9,925 nt of DNA from Desulfobacteraceae bacterium (GCA_030619585.1 JAUXBD010000012.1:1-9925), one strand, 5' to 3'; counted from the stretch's first letter, positions 1 to 6,757 are shown. Numbers and translations: made by a program. Notes: generated by a model from the sequence alone, not told the origin.

Positions 1-67
1 AAAGGTTGCAGAAAAACAGATATAGAAAGGAAATAGGTTAAACCAAATACAATATGGAGGATTTAAA

Positions 68-544
68 ATGAAGTCATTAGTCGTTTACTCAAGCCAGACA
101 GGTAACACCAAAAAACTGGCAGAAGCCGTCCATGAAGTTTTAAAGGGGGAAAAGGATATTTATGCTATCGCTGATGCACCTGACCCTGATGGATATGACC
201 TTGTTGCTGTTGGTTTCTGGCTTCAGGCCGGTAAGCCGGATCTAAAGACAGCAGATTATCTGCCTAAAATAGGCAGTGGAAAACGGTTGTTTCTGTTTGC
301 AACTCACGGCGCTGCAGCAGGATCTGCTCATGCAAAAAATGCAATGGATCACGCCAAAGGCCTCGCTCCTGATGCAGATCTTGCAGGTATTTTCAGTTGC
401 CCTGGTGAAGTAAATCCTAAGATTCTTGAAAAAGTGAAAGCAAAACCCCAGACACCTGTATGGCTTGATGATGCACCAAATGCTATCGGCCATCCTGACT
501 CGGTGGATATTGAAAAACTTAAACTTCTTATAGATAGTCTATGA
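68..544 (+). CDS. flavodoxin family protein (short-chain, BilS-like)
   Basis: This 158-residue protein is probably a cytoplasmic FMN-binding one-electron carrier. The N-terminus has the flavodoxin pattern: a beta strand (LVVYSSQ) followed by the phosphate-binding loop SSQTGNTKK at residues 8-16. Later segments (GFWLQAGKPD near 49-58 and FATHGAAAGSAHAK near 77-90) fit the FMN-contacting loops of the flavodoxin branch that includes BilS of bilirubin reductase operons. Length is normal for a single flavodoxin domain. The ATG follows GGAGG at 56-60 with 7-base spacing. It lies 162 bases before the DUF1638 gene with a weak hairpin between, so it may be a separate transcript, but it could supply electrons to the redox proteins downstream. 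The family call is firm. The physiological partner is unknown, and the BilS resemblance is from memory and does not imply bilirubin chemistry here. Confidence 0.88.
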   Translation: MKSLVVYSSQTGNTKKLAEAVHEVLKGEKDIYAIADAPDPDGYDLVAVGFWLQAGKPDLKTADYLPKIGSGKRLFLFATHGAAAGSAHAKNAMDHAKGLAPDADLAGIFSCPGEVNPKILEKVKAKPQTPVWLDDAPNAIGHPDSVDIEKLKLLIDSL

Positions 545-572
545 TGAAGAAAAGAAGATGAAAAGGTATAAA

Positions 573-610
573 AAAAGTTTGGCACTACCTTTAATCAAAC
601 TTTTCTTTTT
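573..610 (+). terminator. weak hairpin plus T-run after the flavodoxin gene
   Basis: Nine-base arms (573-581 and 596-604) are perfectly complementary across a 14-base loop, followed by C and TTTTT at 605-610. The stem is AT-rich with only two G-C pairs, so it would be a weak terminator. Its position 28 bases after the flavodoxin stop suits transcription ending before the DUF1638 gene. Confidence 0.4.
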
Positions 611-706
611 AAGTTGCAGATTGAATCTTGGGTCCTTTACGTAAAACTTTATTTGATTTTAAACAGTAACGGGCTGATATTTAAATAACCGGACAGGAGG
701 CACATC

Positions 707-1366
707 ATGAAGGAAATATCTTTTTCCGATATTGCAATAGTGGCATGCGGAACATTAAGCATGGAATTGAATCAATTAAAAGAAGAAGGCTTTCTTGACA
801 CCGAACACCTGTATTTCACGGCTCCCGGACTTCATCAGGACATTCATGAACTGGAACGTCAACTGGTTGAAAAAATTCAAAAGGCTAAAGAAAAAGCAGA
901 CAAGGTGATCGTGGTATATGGCGGCAAGTACTGCTATGTGAATGTGGATGATCCGCTGCGAACCATGCAGACGATTATCGAGGAACAGGGGGAAGGGATT
1001 GCAAGGATAGAAGCTACGCATTGTATGAACATGATTGCCGGAGAAGATGAACAAGCAAAATTCGGAGAAGAGCTCGCCGGAGGAGAAAAAGTCTGGTGGA
1101 TGACGCCCGGATGGGTGAAATTTCGCAAACAGGTATTCAAGGGATGGGACAAGGGAGTTGCCAATGAAAACTTTCCCAGGCACACGGGCGGTGCCATTGT
1201 ACTTGATGGGGTTGGATACCTGGACCAATATATGGGAGAAAATCCGGAAGAATTCCTGGAATACTGCGACTGGATGGGGATACCGATGCAGGCTTGTCCT
1301 GTTTCTTTGGAGAGGTTAGAAACGCTTTTACTTCAACAGGCCCAAAAACTGAATAACGCAAAATAA
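707..1366 (+). CDS. DUF1638 domain-containing protein
   Basis: This 219-residue soluble protein matches the DUF1638 pattern: an N-terminal IVACGTLSMEL motif with Cys14, a central VVYGGKYC with Cys76 (usually YG-x-C in the family), a THCMNMIAGED segment with Cys106 (usually DC-x-x-x-x-G), and a WWMTPGW motif near 130-136. The three spaced cysteines could bind a metal, cluster or cofactor, which is an inference. No DUF1638 chemistry is established to my knowledge; members often sit near corrinoid or methyltransferase genes in anaerobes. The ATG follows AGGAGG at 695-700. The stop is 14 bases before the disulfide-reductase gene, so the two are probably cotranscribed, with the activase gene after them. 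Beyond the family the function is unknown. Confidence 0.8.
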   Translation: MKEISFSDIAIVACGTLSMELNQLKEEGFLDTEHLYFTAPGLHQDIHELERQLVEKIQKAKEKADKVIVVYGGKYCYVNVDDPLRTMQTIIEEQGEGIARIEATHCMNMIAGEDEQAKFGEELAGGEKVWWMTPGWVKFRKQVFKGWDKGVANENFPRHTGGAIVLDGVGYLDQYMGENPEEFLEYCDWMGIPMQACPVSLERLETLLLQQAQKLNNAK

Positions 1367-1380
1367 TCAAAGGAGAAAAA

Positions 1381-3078
1381 ATGAAAAACAAACACAAAGT
1401 AGTTGTAATCGGCGGAGTAGCATGCGGCCCAAAAGCTGCGGCAAGAATTAAACGATTAAATCCTGAGGCGGACGTAACCATACTTGAAAAGGGTGAACTC
1501 ATTTCATATGCCGGATGCGGTCTTCCTTTTTATCTCTCCGGCGAGGTGGAAAACCATGATGAATTAATGGCAACACCTACGGGGGTAGTTCGCAATCCAG
1601 GTTTTTTTAAAATGGTAAAGGATGTTAAAGTCAAAAATAAAACGCTCGTAAAATCTGTGGACAGAGACAACAAAATTGTTCATGCGGTAAACACGGACAC
1701 TAATGAGTCTCTTGAATTTTCATATGATTCACTGGTGCTTGCTGTCGGCAGTAATTATTTTGTGCCTCCAATAGAGGGCGTTGACTTAAAAGGCGTAAAT
1801 TTTCTGCAGACTGTTGAGGACGCCATGAAAATAAAAGACAGGAGCGGTCCTCTCAATGCCAAAAAAATCGTAATTATCGGCGCCGGACTTATAGGACTTG
1901 AAGCGGCAGAGGGGCTAAAAAAACAGGGAATGGAAATCACCATTATAGAGAGGCTGGATACTGCTATGGAGGTATTGCTGGACCCTGAAATCGCCTATCA
2001 CCTTCATAAAGAACTTGCGGCAAACGATATTATGTTGAAGGTTGGTGAAACGGTATTAAAAATAAATGATGATGGATCGGGAAATGTGAAAAGCGTGACT
2101 ACAAATACAGGTGAGTTTTCTGCTGATATGGTTCTTGTAGCCGTAGGTGTCAGGCCGAACATAAAGCTTGCCAAAGATATGGGTCTTGAAATCGGCAAGT
2201 TTGGAGCGATAAAAGTCAACAAGAATATGCAGACATCCGATCCTGATATCTATGCCGGCGGAGACTGTGTCGAGAATAATAATCTGATTACAGGACAACC
2301 GAGTTATGTCCCGATGGGATCCACAGCAAATAAACATGGCCGCGTTATTGCTGATAATATCTGCGGTTTTGCATCTGAATTTAAAGGTGTGCTCGGTACG
2401 GCGATCTGCAAAGTTTTTAATTTTAACGTGTCAAGAACCGGCTTGACCGAAAAGGCTGCAAAAGATGGGGGCTATGATTATTTAACAGTTTTAACCCCAT
2501 CTCCTGACAAGCCGCATTTTATGAAAGATGCAAAACTGATCATCATTAAATTCATCGTTGACAGAAAAACAAAAAAACTTTTAGGCGCGCAGGTGGCCGG
2601 GCCGGGTGATGTGGCAAAACGCATTGAAGTGGCTGTTGCAAACATTGCTTCAGGCTCTCTGGTTACCGATATCGCGCATTATGACCTAGCATACGCGCCT
2701 CCTTTTTCACCTGCAATGGATAATATTATTACCGCGGCCAATATTGCTGAAAACAAACTGAACGGTCTTTGCAATTCATATACTCCGATTGAGGTTAAGG
2801 AAAAAATAGAAAAAGGCGACGATTTTATTTTTCTTGATGTGCGTGCACCTCAGGAATATGAGCAAATGCGGATTGAGGATCCAAGGGTAAAGCTGATTCC
2901 TCTCGGCAAACTCAGGAGCAGCCTTGATGAGCTTCCTAAAGATAAAGAAATTATCCCGTTTTGCAAAATTTCACTCAGGGGATATGAGGCTGAAAGAATT
3001 CTTGTGGGTGAAGGTTACTCAAAGGTTAAATTTATGGATGGCGGAATTGTATGCTGGCCATATAAGAAAATTGCTTAA
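1381..3078 (+). CDS. CoA-disulfide reductase-like FAD/NAD(P) oxidoreductase fused to rhodanese
   Basis: This 565-residue protein belongs to the CoADR-Rhd type, which reduces CoA disulfide, CoA persulfide or polysulfide with NAD(P)H and relays sulfane sulfur through the rhodanese domain. Domain order: FAD-binding Rossmann motif at 7-25 (VVVIGGVACGPKAAARIKR), the single redox cysteine Cys46 in SYAGCGLPFYLSG, the NAD(P)-binding GAGLIGLEAAEGL at about 167-179, the second FAD motif IYAGGDCVE at 290-298, a dimerisation domain at about 325-450, and rhodanese at about 470-563 with active-site Cys528 in FCKISLRG. The FAD loop holds Cys15 where related sequences often have Gly. The ATG has an AAAGGAG site just upstream. 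Substrate is not readable from sequence. Its place between DUF1638 and an activase suggests thiol/persulfide supply or redox upkeep for that pathway. Confidence 0.9.
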   Translation: MKNKHKVVVIGGVACGPKAAARIKRLNPEADVTILEKGELISYAGCGLPFYLSGEVENHDELMATPTGVVRNPGFFKMVKDVKVKNKTLVKSVDRDNKIVHAVNTDTNESLEFSYDSLVLAVGSNYFVPPIEGVDLKGVNFLQTVEDAMKIKDRSGPLNAKKIVIIGAGLIGLEAAEGLKKQGMEITIIERLDTAMEVLLDPEIAYHLHKELAANDIMLKVGETVLKINDDGSGNVKSVTTNTGEFSADMVLVAVGVRPNIKLAKDMGLEIGKFGAIKVNKNMQTSDPDIYAGGDCVENNNLITGQPSYVPMGSTANKHGRVIADNICGFASEFKGVLGTAICKVFNFNVSRTGLTEKAAKDGGYDYLTVLTPSPDKPHFMKDAKLIIIKFIVDRKTKKLLGAQVAGPGDVAKRIEVAVANIASGSLVTDIAHYDLAYAPPFSPAMDNIITAANIAENKLNGLCNSYTPIEVKEKIEKGDDFIFLDVRAPQEYEQMRIEDPRVKLIPLGKLRSSLDELPKDKEIIPFCKISLRGYEAERILVGEGYSKVKFMDGGIVCWPYKKIA

Positions 3079-3088
3079 TTGTTTCAAC

Positions 3089-3095
3089 AAGGAGG
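3089..3095 (+). promoter_or_regulatory. ribosome binding site fixing the activase start
   Basis: AAGGAGG sits 7 bases before ATG 3103. It makes 3103 the start, not the in-frame TTG at 3079, which overlaps the last base of the preceding TAA and would have its own translation signal inside the upstream gene. Confidence 0.8.
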
Positions 3096-3102
3096 GCGAT
3101 TT

Positions 3103-3906
3103 ATGATAACCGGAGGATGCGATGTTGGATCCGCAACAGGGAAAGCGGTCATTATGGAAAATGGTATCGTTCTTGCCGGCCATGTTATACCGTCTGGTCA
3201 AAAGCCAGGTGAAACCGCACAAGAGGCCATGAATGGCGCTATGGAAAAAGCCGGAATTTCATCCATTGATGAATTTTCTTACATTGTGGGCACGGGATAT
3301 GGCAGAAGTAAAGTCCCCTTTGCCCAAGAAAACATGTCTGAAATAACCTGTCATGCACGCGGAGCTCATTGGCTGAACCCGGCTGTCAGAACGGTAGTTG
3401 ATATTGGCGGACAGGACTGCAAGGTAATTTCTCTTAACGATACGGGTAAGGTTATTGAGTTCATAATGAACGATAAGTGTGCTGCCGGTACAGGAAGATT
3501 TTTTGAAGCAATGGCGCGGGTTCTTCACTGTAGCCTTGAAGATATTTCGTCATTATCAAACCAGGGTAAAAATCCGCCGGAAATGAGCAACCAGTGCGTT
3601 GTTTTCGCAGAATCTGAAGTGGTAACGCTTATAAGTGACGAAGCAGAATTAAACGATATTATTGCAGCAATAAATATTTCCGTGTCGGGCAGGGTTTCTT
3701 CCATGGTCAGGCGGGTAGGACTTATTGAAGAACTTGCTTTGACAGGCGGGTGTTCTAAAAATAAAGGGCTGGCTAAAGCATTAACAGAAAGACTTGAAGT
3801 AACCGTTAAGAAGCTGCCGCAGGACCCTCAGATTGCAGGTGCACTTGGAGCCGCCCTTATTGCTGAAGCGAAAATGCTAAAACAATCTGAAAGAGAAATC
3901 GCATAG
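3103..3906 (+). CDS. acyl-CoA dehydratase activase (BcrA/BadF/HgdC family)
   Basis: This 267-residue ASKHA-fold ATPase is an activator of the type that couples ATP hydrolysis to a low-potential electron push into a 2-hydroxyacyl-CoA dehydratase, benzoyl-CoA reductase or double-cubane-cluster protein. Visible motifs: nucleotide-binding GCDVGSATGK (5-14), VGTGYGR (62-68), DIGGQDCKVI (100-109), and ALTGGCSKNKG (212-222). The two cysteines that bridge one [4Fe-4S] cluster across the homodimer are present: Cys126 in NDKCAAGTGR and Cys165 in NQCVVFAESE, almost at the positions known for HgdC. The serine usual in DIGGQDSK is a cysteine here. It starts 24 bases after the CoADR-like gene and is the last gene of that run. 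No dehydratase subunit is in the window, so the client must lie upstream, elsewhere, or be a different kind of protein. Confidence 0.9.
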   Translation: MITGGCDVGSATGKAVIMENGIVLAGHVIPSGQKPGETAQEAMNGAMEKAGISSIDEFSYIVGTGYGRSKVPFAQENMSEITCHARGAHWLNPAVRTVVDIGGQDCKVISLNDTGKVIEFIMNDKCAAGTGRFFEAMARVLHCSLEDISSLSNQGKNPPEMSNQCVVFAESEVVTLISDEAELNDIIAAINISVSGRVSSMVRRVGLIEELALTGGCSKNKGLAKALTERLEVTVKKLPQDPQIAGALGAALIAEAKMLKQSEREIA

Positions 3907-3970
3907 GGTCTTAAAAATTACCAAAGCAAAATTTTTGCCGGATAGCCACTGATAAGGGAAAGGATTTTAT

Positions 3971-4144
3971 ATGATGAAAAATAAGGTGTTAAAAGAAAGT
4001 ACAAAAATGTCAGATGCTTTATACATGGAAAGCAAAGGAGTATCAGTCCCTCAGATCAGTGAAACCACCGGCATTTCCCTGAAGAAAACGGAAAAGTTTT
4101 TGAATCAGGTAAAGGATTTAAAAAAGCGATCAGGAATTTTTTGA
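3971..4144 (+). CDS. small HTH-like protein (57 aa)
   Basis: This short ORF runs from ATG 3971, after an AAAGGA site at 3958-3963, to TGA 4144. Residues about 15-50 (DALYMESKGVSVPQISETTG, then ISLKKTEKFL) have the spacing of a helix-turn-helix: a helix, a G-V-S turn, P-Q-I-S-E-T-T-G-I-S, then a recognition-like helix. This resembles the small HTH units of resolvase-type or sigma-like DNA-binding domains. There is no other domain. It ends 16 bases before the thioredoxin reductase stub, so the two were probably once cotranscribed. It could be a small regulator of the old trxB operon, or the surviving N-terminal part of a longer one. Coding is likely; function is inferred from pattern only. Confidence 0.6.
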   Translation: MMKNKVLKESTKMSDALYMESKGVSVPQISETTGISLKKTEKFLNQVKDLKKRSGIF

Positions 4145-4160
4145 AAAGGGAGAAAAGAAA

Positions 4161-4232
4161 ATGCAGGACACTCAATACGATCTTATCATCATCGGCGGAG
4201 GCCCAGCCGGACTTACTGGGGATACCAGTTAG
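4161..4232 (+). pseudogene. thioredoxin reductase-like gene, N-terminal stub
   Basis: From ATG 4161 the first 19 residues read as a perfect flavoprotein start (YDLIIIGGGPAGLT, the FAD-binding GxGxxG loop of the thioredoxin reductase family). After four more codons (GDTS) comes TAG at 4230-4232. The normal protein is about 300 residues. An AAGGGAG site at 4146-4152 remains. A remnant matching the C-terminal end of the same family lies downstream in the same orientation at about 6054-6342, so both are probably ends of one gene whose middle was lost and replaced by about 1.8 kb. The product cannot be a working reductase. Confidence 0.75.
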
Positions 4233-4290
4233 ACCACACGACAAGCTTTAGTTTGGTTTTTAAGATAAATATACACGAGGGAGGTGTTTT

Positions 4291-5142
4291 ATGCATACGA
4301 CAGAGAACAATAACGATAATACATCAAAAAAGAATATTGACGAAGCTGTTCAGGTCCATGCCATTCATCAATCTATGGCCTCAATCAAAAACAAATTCCT
4401 ATTTATCAGTAGTCAAGGGGGGGTTGGCAAAACATTAGTTATAGTAAAACTGGCGATGGCCCTGTCAAAAAAAGGCCTAAAAACCGGACTGATGGATGTA
4501 AACTTTTATAATCCGGATATTCATAGAATGCTCAATCTTGAACCTATGGTAATAAGGGATTCAAATAAGCGGTTAAAACCTATGTTCTACTCAGACGCTT
4601 TGAAAGTGGCTTCCATTGAGTCTTTGATGAATGACATAGGAGAGACCGGGGGGTGGGGAACGCTCCTGAAGATATCTGATATCCTGCGATTTATCTCCAG
4701 TATAAATTGGGATGACCTTGATTACTTCATTATTGATACACCGCCAGGTCCGAGTGAAAGATTGCTCTCAGTAATTAGATCCATTCCCGATGTAAAAGTA
4801 ATTATCGTAACGGCACCAGATAGAATAAACGACAACAATGCAAAAAATATAATAAATTTTTTCAGAAAAGAAAAAATTGAAATCTTTGGATGGATTGAAA
4901 ATATGCGAGGATTTTTGTGTCAAAACTGCGGTCAGCGTCAAAATATGTTGAACACCGGGCCTGCTAATAGAGCAATATTTTTAAATGAAGTTCCTTTTCT
5001 AGGTCGAATACCCATTGATAGTAATTTGAAGGATTTCACTGATAGCATGGAAACTTTTCCTGAATTAAACACGGACGCTGAAACAGCTAGACGCTACAGT
5101 CTTATTGTTAAAAATATTATGCAACGTAGTTCATTAACTTAA
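4291..5142 (+). CDS. Mrp/NBP35-like P-loop ATPase with altered signature lysine
   Basis: This 283-residue protein is a SIMIBI-class ATPase of the Mrp/ApbC/NBP35 type, whose members carry and transfer Fe-S clusters in the cytoplasm. Visible motifs: Walker A SSQGGVGKT at 40-48, a Walker A'-like LMDVNF with Asp69, IIDTPPGPSE at 147-156 matching the family DxPPGT switch, and ENMRGFLCQNCGQ at 203-215 with the CxxC pair Cys210/Cys213 that bridges a cluster between subunits. The family normally has Lys at position 42 (KGGVGKS/T); here it is Gln. The Walker A lysine Lys47 is kept. The first 33 residues are polar and not conserved. A GAGGGAGGTG site precedes ATG 4291. The gene is intact although flanked by stubs of trxB and of a possible ferredoxin. 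It may be an Fe-S scaffold with changed ATPase behaviour. Confidence 0.85.
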   Translation: MHTTENNNDNTSKKNIDEAVQVHAIHQSMASIKNKFLFISSQGGVGKTLVIVKLAMALSKKGLKTGLMDVNFYNPDIHRMLNLEPMVIRDSNKRLKPMFYSDALKVASIESLMNDIGETGGWGTLLKISDILRFISSINWDDLDYFIIDTPPGPSERLLSVIRSIPDVKVIIVTAPDRINDNNAKNIINFFRKEKIEIFGWIENMRGFLCQNCGQRQNMLNTGPANRAIFLNEVPFLGRIPIDSNLKDFTDSMETFPELNTDAETARRYSLIVKNIMQRSSLT

Positions 5143-5160
5143 AATATCAGGAGGTGCAAA

Positions 5161-5238
5161 ATGGCAGTGAAATCCATACAAAAAATAGATAAAAATAGAG
5201 CTTTTGAACGATACTATCTAATTATACGAATCAAATAG
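5161..5238 (+). pseudogene. 25-codon ORF, possible ferredoxin N-terminal stub
   Basis: A very good ribosome binding site (AGGAGGTG, 5150-5157) precedes ATG 5161, but the frame closes after 25 residues at TAG 5238. Residues 1-13 (MAVKSIQKIDKNR) resemble the lead-in of small 4Fe-4S ferredoxins, where an I-D-x-x-x-C-x-G-C cluster motif usually follows. Here the sequence goes on AFERYYLI with no cysteine. Such ferredoxins often neighbour Mrp/NBP35 ATPases in anaerobes, which fits the position 18 bases after one. The ferredoxin reading is a weak inference. It could be a real micropeptide or chance. Confidence 0.3.
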
Positions 5239-5295
5239 AAACTAAAATAAATCTATGAACCATTTAATCTGCAATCAAGCAAAGGGAGGTGTGAA

Positions 5296-5748
5296 ATGGT
5301 ACAAATCAAAAGAATTTTATTTCCGGTAGACATGTCAGGGATATCACCGCAACTTGTGCCTTACGTTACTTTAATGACGGAAAAATTCGGCGCAGAACTT
5401 CACCTTCTGTTTGTGGTGCGAATTTTAGATCATTTATCCGGATACAACGTTTCGGTAACTTCCATCCAGAATTTTCAAAACGAAACTGTAAAAGGTACGG
5501 AAAAAAGTTTATATCAATTCAAAGAAAAATATTTTAACAACTTTCCGACAGCCAAGGCCGTATTGAAAATCGGGGACATATCTGAAGAAATTTTGAATTA
5601 TGCTCGAAACATGGATATCGATCTTCTGATCCTCGGAACCCACGGCAGAAAAGGGCTTGACAAGGTTTTTTTCGGTTCGGTTGCAGAACGCATCTCTAAA
5701 ACAGCCCCCATACCCGTTCTTCTGGTAAATCCTTTTAAGGATAAATAG
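5296..5748 (+). CDS. universal stress protein (UspA family)
   Basis: This 150-residue single Usp domain starts with the family strand-loop IKRILFPVDMSG (Asp12 contacts adenine in ATP-binding members). It carries the ATP-binding signature G-2x-G-9x-G-S/T as GTHGRKGLDKVFFGS (114-128), so it belongs to the nucleotide-binding branch. The C-terminus (APIPVLLVNP) is the usual last strand. It is probably a cytoplasmic dimer that senses or responds to energy and stress state. ATG 5296 follows GGGAGGTG at 5284-5291. It stands between two gene remnants and is intact. Usp genes often accompany transporters or acyl-CoA synthetases, and a broken acyl-CoA synthetase follows here. Confidence 0.92.
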   Translation: MVQIKRILFPVDMSGISPQLVPYVTLMTEKFGAELHLLFVVRILDHLSGYNVSVTSIQNFQNETVKGTEKSLYQFKEKYFNNFPTAKAVLKIGDISEEILNYARNMDIDLLILGTHGRKGLDKVFFGSVAERISKTAPIPVLLVNPFKDK

Positions 5749-5811
5749 AGATCTCTTCTGCTGTGGATATCCGGTGTCAAGCGAAACCACACTTATCCGG
5801 ATTGTCCTGGC

Positions 5812-5825
5812 GATGTAAAAACATC
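5812..5825 (+). repeat. small hairpin before the acyl-CoA synthetase stub
   Basis: GATGT and ACATC (5812-5816, 5821-5825) form a perfect five-base stem with an AAAA loop, 5 bases before the AAGGAG site of the stub. It may be chance. It could slightly affect translation of the stub or be left over from its leader. Confidence 0.25.
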
Positions 5826-5844
5826 TGTAAGGAGATAATTTTTC

Positions 5845-6012
5845 ATGAGTATTAACAATTTGGATAAGATATTCAAACCGAAAAGCATTGCAGTGATCGG
5901 TGCGAGTAATACGGAGGGCAGTATCGGGTCGGCTATTTTTCGAGGAAACAAAGGGGTCTTGAATCATGAATGGGGTATAGCTAAAGACATAATGAGCAGG
6001 TTTCCCAATTGA
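5845..6012 (+). pseudogene. ADP-forming acyl-CoA synthetase alpha chain, N-terminal stub
   Basis: From ATG 5845, after AAGGAG at 5829-5834, residues 6-33 (LDKIFKPKSIAVIGASNTEG and on to SAIFR) are the start of the CoA-binding domain of ADP-forming acetate/acyl-CoA ligases or related acyltransferases. The family match stops near residue 33. The frame then runs through unrelated residues to TGA 6012, giving 55 residues against several hundred for the alpha chain. The product would be only the first Rossmann strand and turn. The break lies about 60 bases before the trxB 3' remnant, so one or more rearrangements ended here. The intact enzyme makes ATP from acyl-CoA in anaerobes. Confidence 0.7.
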
Positions 6013-6053
6013 TTAATGAAAATTATCTGTCAAAAGGGAATTAAAGGAAATAA

Positions 6054-6342
6054 ATGATAAATTGTATAAACGGAAATAAAGCAGTCAAAGGACAGGTCAA
6101 ACTATGCGCTATTCAAGATTCAATACGCAACCCCTTTGGGTCATCGTGGATTTGTTATTACAAATTCCGCAATGGAAACATCCGTGCCCGGCGTATTTGC
6201 CGCCGGCGATGTCCGAGACACACACTTAAGGCAGGTGACGACCGCTGTGGGTGATGCAGCTGTTGCTGCAGTCAGTACAGAACATTATCTTGAGAATTTG
6301 AAAGGAGGTGATCTGATAGAAACGATTATAAAAACAAATTGA
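6054..6342 (+). pseudogene. thioredoxin reductase-like gene, C-terminal remnant
   Basis: The clear part runs from about 6136 to TGA 6342. It contains LGHRGFVITN, METSVPGVFAAGDVRD (the second FAD-binding motif) and QVTTAVGDAAVAAVSTEHYL, all diagnostic of the C-terminal FAD domain of thioredoxin reductase. Just upstream, in another frame (6054-6117), INGNKAVKGQVKLCAIQDS resembles the strand that precedes this domain in the same family. So a short internal deletion with frame change probably lies near 6117-6136. The missing start corresponds to the stub at 4161-4232. No plausible start with a ribosome binding site exists for this part. I treat it as a dead gene end. Confidence 0.75.
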
Positions 6343-6370
6343 AAACAGAATTGAAACAGAATTGAAACAG
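6343..6370 (+). repeat. 11-bp tandem repeat, about 2.5 copies
   Basis: AAACAGAATTG occurs twice in direct succession (6343-6353, 6354-6364), then AAACAG. A degenerate copy precedes it at 6332-6342. It starts right after the stop of the trxB remnant and ends 13 bases before the DUF4242 ribosome binding site. It looks like polymerase slippage and is too short for a CRISPR or an iteron array. Confidence 0.7.
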
Positions 6371-6394
6371 TAAATTTAAAAAAGGAGAGGAAAA

Positions 6395-6709
6395 ATGGCT
6401 AAACAGAAAAAATACATGGTTGTTCACAACAATCCGGGAATTGATTGTACGGTTGTCCAGGGTAACTGGAGAAATTTGGCAAAAGTTGAATCCGCTACAT
6501 GGGTAAGAACCTATTTTAACGAAGATAAAGGAATGCGATATTGCCTATGGCTGGCCGAGGATGAAGATCAGCTGAAGAAAATTTACACTGAAATGGATGT
6601 GTCTTGGGAATCGATACTGGATGTTGAAGAGACGGTTCCGGATATGTGGGGTGAAACGTGGGCGAAGCATCTCGAGGCTGAGAAAACAGCTGACACACTT
6701 GGTGTTTAA
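6395..6709 (+). CDS. DUF4242-like small protein (SCO4226-type ferredoxin-like fold)
   Basis: This 104-residue protein appears to be in the DUF4242 family of small alpha/beta proteins, one Streptomyces member of which (SCO4226) binds nickel. Visible cues: an opening YMVVHNNPGID with His11, a middle RYCLWLAEDEDQLKKIY with Cys50, then VSWESILDVEETVPDMW, matching the family order of a strand, Cys-containing strand, 'eDEdql' helix and closing strand. It is acidic near the C-terminus, with no signal peptide or membrane segment. ATG 6395 follows GGAGAGG at 6384-6390. It is not tightly coupled to neighbours: a dead trxB end is upstream and a dyad lies downstream. Metal binding here is unproven. The family call is moderate. 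Confidence 0.65.
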   Translation: MAKQKKYMVVHNNPGIDCTVVQGNWRNLAKVESATWVRTYFNEDKGMRYCLWLAEDEDQLKKIYTEMDVSWESILDVEETVPDMWGETWAKHLEAEKTADTLGV

Positions 6710-6757
6710 CGTAAACCATAGGGGATACTGACCTGACAGTACTTCAATAAAGAAATC

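Noticed and set aside
1..36. Possible tail of an upstream gene
   Set aside because: One frame reads KVAEKQI and stops at 25, another stops at 36. Seven to eleven residues are not enough to choose a frame or name a gene.
579..595. Sigma-54-like promoter (TTGGCAC...) after the flavodoxin gene
   Set aside because: The -24-like GGCAC is there, but no GC-containing -12 element follows at the right distance, and it lies inside the hairpin loop.
653..682. Sigma-70-like promoter before the DUF1638 gene (TTGATT, 18 bases, ATATTT)
   Set aside because: Both boxes are poor matches and the region is AT-rich, so such matches occur by chance.
776..1228. 150-residue reverse-strand ORF inside the DUF1638 gene
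   Set aside because: No domain, no ribosome binding site, and fully opposite a recognised gene; it is a shadow frame.
3079..3102. TTG start for the activase
   Set aside because: It would add eight residues not seen in the family and would place the strong ribosome binding site inside the gene; ATG 3103 fits better.
5509..5967. 152-residue reverse-strand ORF over UspA and the acyl-CoA synthetase stub
   Set aside because: It is opposite well-supported coding sequence and shows no recognisable motif.
4233..6053. Transposon or integron inserted in trxB
   Set aside because: There are no terminal inverted repeats, target duplications, integrase or transposase that I can see between the two trxB parts.
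6054..6254. Separate 66-residue protein
   Set aside because: Its first part looks like a trxB strand and the rest is the wrong frame over the trxB C-terminal motifs, so it is best read as part of the pseudogene.
6332..6370. CRISPR or iteron array
   Set aside because: The units are 11 bases, in direct contact with no spacers, and fewer than three exact copies; no cas or rep gene is near.
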